From a virus: a DNA stretch of 39,086 nt. Made by a program: the position numbers and the translations under genes. Under the pieces are notes generated by a model. That model worked only from the letters and a program-made list of their open reading frames with translations, made no database searches and was not told the origin of the DNA. Below are positions 7,920 through 15,546 of this stretch, piece after piece (the first letter of the stretch is position 1; each line of letters begins with the position of its first letter). The stretch lies in IMG/VR virus record IMGVR_UViG_3300006920_000095, positions 1-39,086 of that record; one strand, written 5' to 3'.

Positions 7920-8389
7920 AACCCCTGCAACCTAGCAGGGATATCGAAATTAACCAAGCCTTTTTTTACTTTTTCTCGAAGAGCCTTTGGTGGTGCCCCT
8001 TGCCGGAACCCCGCAAACCCATTTAAGAAGTCGTCTCTAAAGGCAGTGTGGCAGTTCATAATAAACAAATTCTCCACATAATTGAGTTCCCACTGAGAAT
8101 ACACTAGACGCAAAATCTCCCGCCTAACCGGAACACCCTGTTTTATCCACTCATTAATGGACGTTGATGAGGAGGTGTAATCCCGCCACTTATGTTCCTT
8201 AACAACTTTCCTCTTCCGCTTCTTACCTTTTAGTGGTGGCCTTTTAGTGGTGGACCAAAACTGTTTGCAGCCAATATAATAATTCGGCTTTTTTGTTTCT
8301 GGGTTCTCAATGGTCATCAGGTAAATAAACCCGTGATCCTCATCAGTGGGTTTAAATCCATCCTCGATACCTTCCCATGGTTGTAACAT
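7916..8389 (-). CDS. GIY-YIG-like nuclease-fold protein, 157 aa
   Basis: N-terminal GFIY (residues 20-23) and YYIG (37-40) give a GIY-YIG signature, followed by a basic KGKKRKRKVVKEHKWRDYTSSS segment like the Y.gSs region of GIY-YIG proteins, an Arg pair (RREILR, ~89-94) and Glu-106 in YVENLFI, matching the catalytic Glu position. The family includes phage homing and free-standing endonucleases. The insertion between YYIG and WRDY is longer than in minimal domains. It is the first gene of the minus-strand run 8389-6421. Nuclease activity is inferred, not certain. Confidence 0.55.
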   Translation of the reverse strand: MLQPWEGIEDGFKPTDEDHGFIYLMTIENPETKKPNYYIGCKQFWSTTKRPPLKGKKRKRKVVKEHKWRDYTSSSTSINEWIKQGVPVRREILRLVYSQWELNYVENLFIMNCHTAFRDDFLNGFAGFRQGAPPKALREKVKKGLVNFDIPARLQGL

Positions 8390-8435
8390 GATAGTAGTTA
8401 AGTAACAAAGCCGATGTTACAATAGCAAATCGATG

Positions 8436-8669
8436 TTACTTCTTCTTAGGACTCCTGCGTTTCTTCTTCTTCTTTTTTTTACCAAATATACTTGTGGGTA
8501 TTCTGGCATCACCTTCAGCATACCAATCGGAATTGGTGGGGTCAACCGCATTCCCGTGCTCACCGTTAATAGGTTGCTTTGCGACACCACCACTAATAGG
8601 TGAGATGAACACTGAGCTTGTTGACATAGATTCTTCAATCTGTTTAAGGGCATCTTCAAATTTATTCAT
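8436..8669 (-). CDS. capsid N-arm mimic with polylysine tail, 77 aa
   Basis: Three parts. Residues 1-14 (MNKFEDALKQIEES) match the candidate head-targeting peptide, with IEE|S as a likely protease site after Glu-13. Residues 31-61 copy major capsid protein residues 98-128: about 20 of 31 are identical, including an unbroken GNAVDPTN. Residues 63-77 are a basic tail, a run of seven Lys then RRSPKKK. T4 internal head proteins are also targeted, cleaved and basic, so a packaged DNA-binding or scaffold-docking role is inferred. The gene is divergent from gp22, whose start is 98 bp away. The Lys run is encoded by an A8 tract, a possible slippage site. Confidence 0.65.
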   Translation of the reverse strand: MNKFEDALKQIEESMSTSSVFISPISGGVAKQPINGEHGNAVDPTNSDWYAEGDARIPTSIFGKKKKKKKRRSPKKK

Positions 8670-8754
8670 CCGTTATATAATTATGTGTGCTATGGGGACA
8701 TTACCCATATCGAAAATATTATGCCGCATTAATAATATTTTTAAACGCTTAAGC

Positions 8755-8762
8755 TATAAATA
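8755..8762 (+). promoter_or_regulatory. T4-type late promoter for gp22/gp23
   Basis: Exact TATAAATA followed by 5 nt (ACAAT) and the gp22 ATG at 8768; expected to drive the scaffold and capsid genes late in infection. Confidence 0.8.
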
Positions 8763-8767
8763 ACAAT

Positions 8768-9667
8768 ATGGAGAAACTTCTCAAAGAATTATTTGGAGAC
8801 CACGAAGGTGTCCTTTCAGAGTCGGCACAACAGTCCATTACTACATTGGTCCAGAATCAGGTTGAAACCCTGTCTGACGAAAAAGTAAAGCTATACGCTG
8901 AAAGTGTTGACAAGGAACATACCGGATACCTCCAGACGATTGTTGAGAGCTACGAAGGTAAGTTGAAAGACCTTAAAGAAACACTCACTGAGAGTATTGA
9001 TGAAGATCACTCCGGTAAGGTCAAAGCACTCTTTGAGAAATACGATTCAAATGCTGCCGATAAACTCTCACAAGTTAAAAGTCATTATGAGAATTTGCTC
9101 AACGAGGGTGTTAAAACTCAGACTGAAGTTATTGTCGAGAAGGTGAGTGCTTATTTTGATGACTGGTTGGAGGAGAAAGTCCCCACCGAATTTATCGAAG
9201 AAGCCGCCAAAAAGGACTATGCGACCGAACTACTCGGTAAAGTTTCCAAGCTTGTCGGTATCCATGAAGGTGTGGGTGATGATGAGACTAGAGCCGCAAT
9301 GCTCGATGCACACAATGCACTAAAGCAACAGAACGTTGTTATCGACGGTCTTAAAAAAGACCTCTTTCTTCAACAGGAAACTGCAAGTCTCCCTGTTTCC
9401 GAAAAGAAGGCAATCATGGAGAGTTTTTCTAGCGAAGAACATACATTCGATTTCGTAAAGCGTAATCTCGAATTCCAGAAAAAATCTCTGTTAAAAGAAA
9501 ATCTTAAAGCTGAAGAGGTTAGCAAAGTAGCTAGCCGGAAAACCTCCAGTATTAATGTTGATCGACCCCAAGTGATTGTTGAAAGCAATCAACCAAAGGC
9601 CGATAAAGAAGTGGTGATTCCACCTGTGATGGCGGGATGGATCAATCAGTTAGCGACAAGTTATTAA
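8768..9667 (+). CDS. gp22-like prohead core scaffold protein, 299 aa
   Basis: A Glu/Lys-rich, coiled-coil-forming protein directly upstream of the capsid gene, the position and composition of T4 gp22 (269 aa), which builds the prohead core and is then chopped to peptides by the gp21 protease. It holds five [IL]xES motifs: LSES (residues 16-19), IVES, LTES, IMES and IVES, all plausible cleavage sites. The C-terminus (VIPPVMAGWINQLATSY) is aromatic, where T4 gp22 contacts the shell. A perfect late promoter lies 5 nt upstream. Assignment rests on context and composition more than on residue identity. Confidence 0.8.
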   Translation: MEKLLKELFGDHEGVLSESAQQSITTLVQNQVETLSDEKVKLYAESVDKEHTGYLQTIVESYEGKLKDLKETLTESIDEDHSGKVKALFEKYDSNAADKLSQVKSHYENLLNEGVKTQTEVIVEKVSAYFDDWLEEKVPTEFIEEAAKKDYATELLGKVSKLVGIHEGVGDDETRAAMLDAHNALKQQNVVIDGLKKDLFLQQETASLPVSEKKAIMESFSSEEHTFDFVKRNLEFQKKSLLKENLKAEEVSKVASRKTSSINVDRPQVIVESNQPKADKEVVIPPVMAGWINQLATSY

Positions 9668-9681
9668 GTTTAATAGCTAAC

Positions 9682-9689
9682 TATAAACA
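9682..9689 (+). promoter_or_regulatory. late-promoter-like TATAAACA before the capsid gene
   Basis: One mismatch from TATAAATA, 30 nt before the gp23 ATG. If used, it would give a short, extremely A-rich leader with no Shine-Dalgarno site. It may instead simply be part of the A-rich translation leader. Confidence 0.35.
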
Positions 9690-9719
9690 AAAATAAAACT
9701 TAAAAAACAAAAAAATATT

Positions 9720-11249
9720 ATGAACCAATATGATTCACAAATGTCCAAGCGAGATCGGGAAAACCGACTTCTCGACGTGTGGCGTCCACTTCTTGAAGCA
9801 AAAGGAGCGACTGATGTCAAAACCCTGAAAGATCGCACATCTGCGGTTACTGCTGCTGTTCTCCTTGAGAACCAGTATAAGCACATGCAGGTCAATCCAG
9901 ATACTTACGGTGTAATGAAGCCTATCGAGAAGGTTATTCAAGAATCTATCGGCACACAAGGTGTATTCCATGGATACAGTGATGGTGATGCCGCTTTTAG
10001 CGCCAACCACCAACAGCCTGTTAGTGGCGAATACGGTAATGCCGTTGACCCCACCAACAATGACTTCTATGCTCGTGGGGATACCCGCCTGCCGAATGTC
10101 ATTATGCCAATGATTAGACGGACCTTCCCTGAGTTGCTTGCAACTGAGATCGTCGGTGTTCAGCCAATGAACGGACCTGTCGGAATGGCTTTCGCTCTGC
10201 GTTATACATACGATAGTGAGTCTCTCTCTCAGATTACCCCTGATGGCGGAACTACTAATAACGGAACCCCTCCCGGTTATCGTTCTAATGGTCAGGAAGC
10301 TGGTCACAACTACCTTAACACTGCACATACTGGAACCACTTCGGGTGCTCTCGGTGGACTCGGTGTTCAAGGAACCGGAACTTCTGGTTCTGACTTCGAC
10401 TTCACTCAAGAAGATCAAGGTGTTGCAAGACTCCTTGCTGATGTTGAGTGTTCTACGGATATTCCTCAGATGAGCTTCCAGCTTGAGAAGATTGCAGTCG
10501 AAGCGGGTAGCCGTAAGATCGCAGTTAAGTATTCTCTCGAACTTGAGCAAGATCTCTCCTCTATGCATAACCTTTCGGTTGATGACGAGATGACTGGCGC
10601 AATGGGCTATGAACTCCAAGCTGAAATTGACCGTGAGTTGCTCATGCGTATCATCCAGACCACGCTTAATGCTGGTCCTGATAAAGGCTTCACATACTGG
10701 TCCCCAGCTTCTGCTGATGGCCGTTGGAGTGCTGAACGTGCTGTTAACCTCTGGCAGGCTATTCGGGTCCAAGCTCGTCTCGTTGGTCTTCGTAACCGCC
10801 GTGGTGCTGCAAACTTCATGGTTGTCACTCCTTATGTTTCCGCTATCCTTGAAACTCTCCCCAACTTTAAGGCTTTCGAGATTAAAGGTGACGTTGAGCA
10901 AGTTTACGGCAACAGTCGTGCAGGAACTCTCGGTAGCATGAAAGTGTTTGTCGATACTCGTTCTGAGGCACAATACCAAGCTTCCATTCGGGACGTGCGG
11001 GTTGACTATATCCTCCTTGGTTTCAAGGGTGCTATGCCTACGGATTCGGGACTCTTGTTCCTTCCATACATCCCTCTGATTGTTCAGAGATCCCAAGGGT
11101 TCTCCGACTTCAGTCCTCGTATCGGAATGTCCACACGTTACGCTATCGCTGCTAACCTCTTCGGAAGTGAGAACTACTACCACATGATCATCATGAAAGG
11201 TCTCACTGACGGTTTCACCACAGATACTCCTAAGAAGTTCCTCTGGTAA
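9720..11249 (+). CDS. gp23-like major capsid protein, 509 aa
   Basis: Strong resemblance to T4 gp23 (521 aa). The N-terminal propeptide has LLDVWRPLLEAKGA (T4 LLNKWKPLLEGEG), then LLENQYK (T4 IFENQEK), and the core motif VGVQPMNGPVGMAFALRYTY matches T4 CGVQPMNSPTGQVFALRAVY. Later landmarks are KYSLELEQDLSSMH, AELQAEIDREL, a NFMVVTPYVSAIL strand and a C-terminal DFSPRIGMSTRYAIAANLF. IQE|S at residues 73-76 is the expected maturation cleavage site (T4 cuts after Glu-65). It forms hexamers of the shell. The leader is A-rich without a Shine-Dalgarno site; a strong terminator follows at 11272. Confidence 0.95.
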   Translation: MNQYDSQMSKRDRENRLLDVWRPLLEAKGATDVKTLKDRTSAVTAAVLLENQYKHMQVNPDTYGVMKPIEKVIQESIGTQGVFHGYSDGDAAFSANHQQPVSGEYGNAVDPTNNDFYARGDTRLPNVIMPMIRRTFPELLATEIVGVQPMNGPVGMAFALRYTYDSESLSQITPDGGTTNNGTPPGYRSNGQEAGHNYLNTAHTGTTSGALGGLGVQGTGTSGSDFDFTQEDQGVARLLADVECSTDIPQMSFQLEKIAVEAGSRKIAVKYSLELEQDLSSMHNLSVDDEMTGAMGYELQAEIDRELLMRIIQTTLNAGPDKGFTYWSPASADGRWSAERAVNLWQAIRVQARLVGLRNRRGAANFMVVTPYVSAILETLPNFKAFEIKGDVEQVYGNSRAGTLGSMKVFVDTRSEAQYQASIRDVRVDYILLGFKGAMPTDSGLLFLPYIPLIVQRSQGFSDFSPRIGMSTRYAIAANLFGSENYYHMIIMKGLTDGFTTDTPKKFLW

Positions 11250-11271
11250 GCTAACCGCTTAGAAAATTCAC

Positions 11272-11305
11272 AAAGAGCAAGGATTAATTTCCTTGCTCTT
11301 TTTTT
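11272..11305 (+). terminator. rho-independent terminator after gp23
   Basis: An 11-bp stem (AAAGAGCAAGG with CCTTGCTCTTT), an 8-nt loop and a T run to 11305, closing the gp22-gp23 transcript. Confidence 0.9.
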
Positions 11306-11333
11306 GTCTACAAATGGTTCGATAATTATCAGC

Positions 11334-12005
11334 ATGACTAAGTTCGATAAACTAATTCAGATACTAAATGAGTCGGTGGATTATGATGACGGTGAATACC
11401 CACTATCAGTTGTAACTCCTGATGAACACCATCAGTATGAACGAGTTGGTGGGGTGTTATATGAGTTAAATTCACAGGCGGATAACGAAATTCTTTATGT
11501 ATCAGAGATTGAGAACACACCCGAAAATGAGTTCTACGAAGATCACATCGAACGTTATGTTGAATATTTGGAAAATGATGGCGCATTGGAGTCGTTCCCT
11601 GTATCGAAATCCGAACACAAGCTAACGATGAGGGAGTTGTTTGACCGACTGGTGGATACCGATGAACACTGGGATTGGGCTGACGACATTAAGACCGAAT
11701 TCGGCATAGACTATGAACCCGAAGAAGTGTTAAACGAATATGATGATATGTTTGGGACCAACTGGATAAGGGAGTTTCGTGGTTACGGTGACCATAGCTG
11801 GGATGATCTTGACGAATTTGACAAGGATGAGAGACCAAGAGATGCAGTCAACCTCACCATTTCGCAAACAAAGGATCTGATGGAAAAGATGAAAGAAATC
11901 ATTGAACGGGAATCCGAAATAGAATATACTCTTGAAGACATGAACCATCGTTTTGAGGCATTGAAACGCATAGGTGTTGATCGAGTTTGGGCAGAAATAA
12001 ATTAA
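11334..12005 (+). CDS. candidate prohead-targeted acidic protein, 223 aa
   Basis: Very acidic and helix-rich. The N-terminus MTKFDKLIQILNES matches the proteins at 1566 and complement 8436-8669, with LNE|S at residues 11-14 as a probable prohead-protease site. Encoded just after the capsid gene. A TTG start further upstream (11304) would lie in the terminator, so the ATG at 11334 is used. A TTGTCT-N17-TATCAG promoter is possible, one base before the ATG. T4 has acidic core proteins (gp67, gp68) beside gp22/gp23, which this could parallel. No fold recognised. Confidence 0.55.
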   Translation: MTKFDKLIQILNESVDYDDGEYPLSVVTPDEHHQYERVGGVLYELNSQADNEILYVSEIENTPENEFYEDHIERYVEYLENDGALESFPVSKSEHKLTMRELFDRLVDTDEHWDWADDIKTEFGIDYEPEEVLNEYDDMFGTNWIREFRGYGDHSWDDLDEFDKDERPRDAVNLTISQTKDLMEKMKEIIERESEIEYTLEDMNHRFEALKRIGVDRVWAEIN

Positions 12006-12018
12006 TAATTACACATAT

Positions 12019-12570
12019 ATGAATCAAGCCATCAATGTCTATCACGCCCAAGAAGATGCATTCGGAGCTGAAGCGGTTTATGCAAACACCTTAACCCGAC
12101 AGGAAGCACAGAAGAAATCTATGGAAATCCTCCATAGTGATTTTGTTGGAGATCTGATTGACCAGTATGATTTCATCCACGATGCAGACATGGACTTCGA
12201 GGTCAAGACCAACGATAAACGATACAAGCGATCCCAAGCCAACGATGCAGGTGCGGTGTTTGTTGATGGGTCTAGGTCAATATATGTTGTTATACATGAA
12301 ATCGCCCATGCACTCACTATTAATAATGATGCCGACGATTCTGGTCATGGACCCGAGTTCGCATTCTGTTTCCTCCAGTTGGTTAAACACTTCCTTGGTA
12401 GAAACGCCGGAATTGACCTCTCAATGGCATTCATGAGCAATGACGTTAACGACAAGCCGAAAGGTTCAAACGCCAACAGCAAGCCACAGAGGACCAAGGA
12501 AGACGATGAATTGGATCAGATGATGGCGGATATTGACGATGGGTCTTATTTGAGTAACGATTACGAATAA
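12019..12570 (+). CDS. zinc metallopeptidase (HEIAH...H), 183 aa
   Basis: HEIAH at residues 93-97 supplies two zinc-binding His and the catalytic Glu; H110 in the following GHGPEF is the likely third ligand. This HExxH-(12)-H layout occurs in SprT-like and in phage/actinobacterial putative metallohydrolase families. The C-terminal third is acidic and low-complexity (RTKEDDELDQMMADIDDG). It starts 13 nt after the acidic gene at 11334. The substrate is unknown; maturation of virion proteins or host-protein cleavage are both possible. No signal peptide, so it acts in the cytoplasm or within particles. Confidence 0.65.
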   Translation: MNQAINVYHAQEDAFGAEAVYANTLTRQEAQKKSMEILHSDFVGDLIDQYDFIHDADMDFEVKTNDKRYKRSQANDAGAVFVDGSRSIYVVIHEIAHALTINNDADDSGHGPEFAFCFLQLVKHFLGRNAGIDLSMAFMSNDVNDKPKGSNANSKPQRTKEDDELDQMMADIDDGSYLSNDYE

Positions 12571-12573
12571 AGC

Positions 12574-12602
12574 TTGACTTGTAGCCATAGGGTGGTTAAT
12601 GT
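12574..12602 (+). promoter_or_regulatory. sigma70-like promoter, leaderless type
   Basis: TTGACT, 17-nt spacer, TAATGT, then 6 nt to the ATG at 12609. Confidence 0.7.
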
Positions 12603-12608
12603 CCCCAC

Positions 12609-12917
12609 ATGGACCTTATTACATTTAAACAGAAGTATTTCACCTATTCGTTTTATTGGGTTGATGGGAGTAATTTCGAAAAACTACAACAAATCGCCAT
12701 TACAATGGGGTTGACTTGGCATAATGGGTGTAAGAGTGTCAGTAAATGGTCGGGTCAGAAGAACCTAGTAATGTTCCCCTCTGAAACTTTTCAGAGCATA
12801 CCCTTTTGGTGTCCCGATCACGCATATGGCATACCTATCGATTTTGATGAGATGATGTCCGACCACCGCATTGTGATAGAAAACATGCTGGTAAATGATT
12901 TTGGTTGGGACCTATAA
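12609..12917 (+). CDS. hypothetical protein, 102 aa
   Basis: Unrecognised, aromatic-rich (12 Phe/Tyr/Trp-dense stretches, for example YFTYSFYWVDG and FWCPDHAYG). No membrane segment or catalytic motif. Its start is fixed by the promoter ending 6 nt upstream. Its last codons overlap the late promoter of the next gene. Function unknown. Confidence 0.6.
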   Translation: MDLITFKQKYFTYSFYWVDGSNFEKLQQIAITMGLTWHNGCKSVSKWSGQKNLVMFPSETFQSIPFWCPDHAYGIPIDFDEMMSDHRIVIENMLVNDFGWDL

Positions 12918-12920
12918 ATA
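12913..12920 (+). promoter_or_regulatory. T4-type late promoter (TATAAATA)
   Basis: Exact octamer overlapping the stop codon of the preceding gene; 6 nt separate it from the ATG at 12927. Confidence 0.7.
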
Positions 12921-12926
12921 CCTTAT

Positions 12927-13499
12927 ATGGGGTTGGGGCAAAGCGAATTCATAAGCCACACGATACAAAAGTGCGTCGATAACTCCATATCCTTCAAACT
13001 CCTCCCCCAGAAAACACACCAAAGACTTCTGGGGTTCTTCGACAATTACAATTTGGTGACTTGCACCAACAATGAAGAATGGTTGAGCACCTTGGTGCAT
13101 GAGAGTTGCCATCTGGATCAGTTCTTGGCGGGTTATAAACCATTCTTTGATCCGGTATTTGATAAAGTCTCAATATGGGAACCCGAACATAGAGTAAAAG
13201 ACCCTATACTTTTTAAAAAGGCGTTTCGAATATCGGCTCAGATTGAGATAAACTGTGATCGAAGGGCAGTTAAGAAAATAAAGAAATATAACCTTGATAT
13301 CGATCTGGACTACTACAGGCAGACATCAAACTTCCACCACGCCACATATTATTATTTTCATAAAACGGGTAAATCACTCCAAATGGACAGTGAGATATTG
13401 GATTTATTCCCAACAAAATCCATCAGTTCTTTAAAAACAGCATGGCGGGAAAGAAAAGATCTTGACAATTTCCTGAAATCGTGCAATACTCCTCTATAA
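12927..13499 (+). CDS. late zinc metallopeptidase (HESCH), 190 aa
   Basis: HESCH at residues 58-62 is an HExxH zinc-binding motif in a helix, and E107 in QIEINCDRRAV (105-113) is placed to be the third ligand, as in gluzincins. The last third is basic and aromatic. It is preceded by a perfect late promoter, so it should be made with virion proteins. It is unrelated by eye to the metallopeptidase at 12019 apart from the motif. Substrate unknown; possible roles include virion maturation or peptidoglycan-crosslink cleavage, neither shown. Confidence 0.6.
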   Translation: MGLGQSEFISHTIQKCVDNSISFKLLPQKTHQRLLGFFDNYNLVTCTNNEEWLSTLVHESCHLDQFLAGYKPFFDPVFDKVSIWEPEHRVKDPILFKKAFRISAQIEINCDRRAVKKIKKYNLDIDLDYYRQTSNFHHATYYYFHKTGKSLQMDSEILDLFPTKSISSLKTAWRERKDLDNFLKSCNTPL

Positions 13500-13503
13500 G
13501 CAA

Positions 13504-13818
13504 ATGAAAAAAGGAGATATAGTAAAATTAGTAAAGCTTTCGGCAGTCGAAAGTCCAAGGTATCCAACACCCGAAAGTTCGGATTATGTTGCAGGAACGG
13601 ATAACGGCGATGTGAGTTTACCGGTGGAATATACCATGGATGGTATATTGCAAGTAGACGTTGAAGTCGGCAAAGCGTTATACCTATTCAGGTCGAAGCG
13701 AAATGAGGTGCCTATGTTGGGTGTCGCAAGAACCTCCGTAATTACACACATTTTTGAGGAAAATGGAATCACATCCATCCACACACAAAATTCAATCTAC
13801 CAACTAAATTCAATCTAA
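13504..13818 (+). CDS. hypothetical protein, 104 aa
   Basis: Unrecognised, beta-rich, resembling small SH3-like or OB-like proteins by its alternation (MKKGDIVKLVKL opening). A TTGACA (13462-13467)-N17-AATACT promoter lies inside the end of the previous gene and would give a leader of about 9-10 nt. An AAAGGAG sequence lies just inside the coding region, after the ATG, so it is not its Shine-Dalgarno site. Confidence 0.55.
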   Translation: MKKGDIVKLVKLSAVESPRYPTPESSDYVAGTDNGDVSLPVEYTMDGILQVDVEVGKALYLFRSKRNEVPMLGVARTSVITHIFEENGITSIHTQNSIYQLNSI

Positions 13819-13825
13819 CGAAAAT

Positions 13826-14095
13826 ATGAAAATACCAACTAAACTAATCGCAGCCACCCTATCACTGGTTCTGGCTTCATGCGCTCCACAAACTTACACC
13901 ACAACTACCACAACAAGTGGCGGTTCGGCTAAATCGGGCATTGTCACCACTGTTGAAAAAGTGATTCCTGTTGTCGTCCGACCGGTATATGTAACACCCT
14001 ACTATAGGCGGGGTCTACATTACGACCCATGGCGTTATACGAGCTATTACCGCTACCCTAGTTACCGACAGTGGCACAGTCCATATTGTCGCTAG
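13826..14095 (+). CDS. small Tyr/Arg-rich lipoprotein, 89 aa
   Basis: Signal peptide with lipobox LASC (Cys near residue 19), then a Thr-rich stretch (TYTTTTTTSGG), a hydrophobic VVVRPVYV strand and a C-terminus rich in Tyr, Arg and Pro (YYRRG, YYRYPSYRQW). It would be exported and lipid-anchored in a diderm envelope, and may alter the surface or support lysis. Not recognised as a named family. It begins 7 nt after the preceding stop and overlaps the convergent gp16 gene by 4 bp. Confidence 0.6.
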   Translation: MKIPTKLIAATLSLVLASCAPQTYTTTTTTSGGSAKSGIVTTVEKVIPVVVRPVYVTPYYRRGLHYDPWRYTSYYRYPSYRQWHSPYCR

Positions 14096-14613
14096 TCATC
14101 GGTGACATCAATAACTTTGGTTGCTATTTTGGGGGTTTCCAATTCCTGAAACGCCTCCATAAACTCCGACCTACCACCTAAGAAATAGTTGTTTTGTGTG
14201 GCATTATCCACCTTAGCAACTTTTTTGCTTTCCCGATGTTCGATCTCTATTAACTTATCAGCGGACTTGATCTTTTGCATTTCCTTGTCATGCTGCATCT
14301 TATCTCTTCTAGCTGCCCGACCGTCCATCTTGGATACAATCCCATTAAGGTTGGTTATAGTCCCGTTAAATCCCATGAGGGTGCTTTCGTAGGTATCGCC
14401 AGATTTTATCTTCTGGGCAAGCTCACCAGAAACCATCGCACTGGTTTGGAGCATCTTCGCTAAACTCTTATATATAATATCGTCAACATTACCATCATTA
14501 ATCTCCTCAACAGGTTCGTCCGGCAGTGCCGCCGCAGTTGTCGTGGGTAGATCGGCGTAGGAATCATCCAATTCATCCAAAAGGTTGCTCAAATCTTCGT
14601 CATCACTGTTCAT
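14092..14613 (-). CDS. gp16-like small terminase subunit, 173 aa
   Basis: Layout matches T4 gp16 (164 aa): an acidic N-terminus, a central coiled-coil region (DDIIYKSLAKMLQTSAM through KSADKLIEIEHRE), then NATQNNYFLGGRSEFMEAFQ, which parallels T4 NIQNATVFMGSPTELMDEI near the C-terminus. Small terminase forms a ring that regulates the gp17 packaging motor and recognises DNA. gp17 is not in the window. The gene is isolated on the minus strand between plus-strand genes. Confidence 0.7.
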   Translation of the reverse strand: MNSDDEDLSNLLDELDDSYADLPTTTAAALPDEPVEEINDGNVDDIIYKSLAKMLQTSAMVSGELAQKIKSGDTYESTLMGFNGTITNLNGIVSKMDGRAARRDKMQHDKEMQKIKSADKLIEIEHRESKKVAKVDNATQNNYFLGGRSEFMEAFQELETPKIATKVIDVTDD

Positions 14614-14635
14614 AAAAATAATTAGACGATTTTTG

Positions 14636-14663
14636 TTGACTTAGTAGTTAAAAGTGTTAAATT
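14636..14663 (+). promoter_or_regulatory. sigma70-like promoter, leaderless type
   Basis: TTGACT (14636-14641), 16-nt spacer, TAAATT (14658-14663), then 7 nt to the ATG at 14671; starts the three- to four-gene run to 16309. Confidence 0.7.
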
Positions 14664-14670
14664 CACCTCA

Positions 14671-15102
14671 ATGAAAACAACCGCAACAGAACTTCGGGTC
14701 CATCACCAAGATGATAGAATAACTCTAGAATTTACCGACACCTTATCAGGAGTCCGATTCCATTCCATGGAGATCCCCGTGGGTAGTTATCATGAAGCGT
14801 TTTGCCGAAATATGACGGGTCGGGGGTCTTCCACCATTACAGTAACGGATAAAGTTGGACTGCAAAGGGAGTATATGAAATTCGAATTCCCAACCCCACC
14901 CGACATTGAAGATTATTATTCCCGAGGTTCAATTACAGAGGATTACGTTAAAGAACAGATGGATTTGGCCGGATATTCTGAGTGGGAACCCGATATGTAT
15001 TTCCAATCACAAGATTCATTCTTCACCAACATGGAGAAATGTAGAATGGCGCGAACAACTATTCGGCGATGGGTTGAACCCACATCGACGGACGAAAAAT
15101 AA
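14671..15102 (+). CDS. hypothetical protein, 143 aa
   Basis: Unrecognised; beta-rich N-terminal half (LRVHHQDDRITLEF) and a helical C-terminal half. No signal peptide or catalytic motif. It is first in a short plus-strand operon (14671, 15118, 15530, 16101) with a leaderless-type promoter. Function unknown. Confidence 0.6.
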   Translation: MKTTATELRVHHQDDRITLEFTDTLSGVRFHSMEIPVGSYHEAFCRNMTGRGSSTITVTDKVGLQREYMKFEFPTPPDIEDYYSRGSITEDYVKEQMDLAGYSEWEPDMYFQSQDSFFTNMEKCRMARTTIRRWVEPTSTDEK

Positions 15103-15117
15103 TCGAAAGAAGAAACA

Positions 15118-15546
15118 ATGAAAGAAGAAACAAGGAAACTACTAATCAACCGGTGGCAAACGCCAGATGGAACTATCTTGGAATCGCGGGACAGGCATGA
15201 TTTTGTGTCACATGTTGATGCCAATGGAACCAACTACTACGTGGACGGCGGAACCGACTATATCAGATTGGGTAATCATGAAGGATTAACATCCATGTGT
15301 GTATATGTGGGTGATAGCCATAGCGTTTTACGGGAGGCTTTAAGGTGGGGTAGCCGTGGGGTTGATGGCAATCAACCACTTAAACGAATCAAGATCTGTG
15401 ATATGGAGGAGTCGCATTTGGAGGCAGTTATTAAATTACCTTATGTTGATCTTGATTTCCGAGATGTGATGGAGGCTGAGTTGGAATTCCGGACGTTTTC
15501 TAAAAATTTCAATTCCCATAGAAACGACAATGAAAATCTACGTTGA
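15118..15546 (+). CDS. hypothetical protein, 142 aa
   Basis: Not recognised as a named family. Begins MKEETRKLLINRWQTPDGT and has a HVDANGTNYYVDGGTDYIR stretch typical of a small beta-sheet. Second gene of the operon, 15 nt after the first; its 3' end overlaps the HAD gene by 17 bp, suggesting coupled expression. No membrane segment. Confidence 0.6.
   Translation: MKEETRKLLINRWQTPDGTILESRDRHDFVSHVDANGTNYYVDGGTDYIRLGNHEGLTSMCVYVGDSHSVLREALRWGSRGVDGNQPLKRIKICDMEESHLEAVIKLPYVDLDFRDVMEAELEFRTFSKNFNSHRNDNENLR

Noticed and set aside
9735-11183. A long minus-strand frame opposite the capsid gene.
   Set aside because: It is the shadow of gp23, a strongly coding gene on the plus strand with family resemblance; the minus frame has no recognisable protein.
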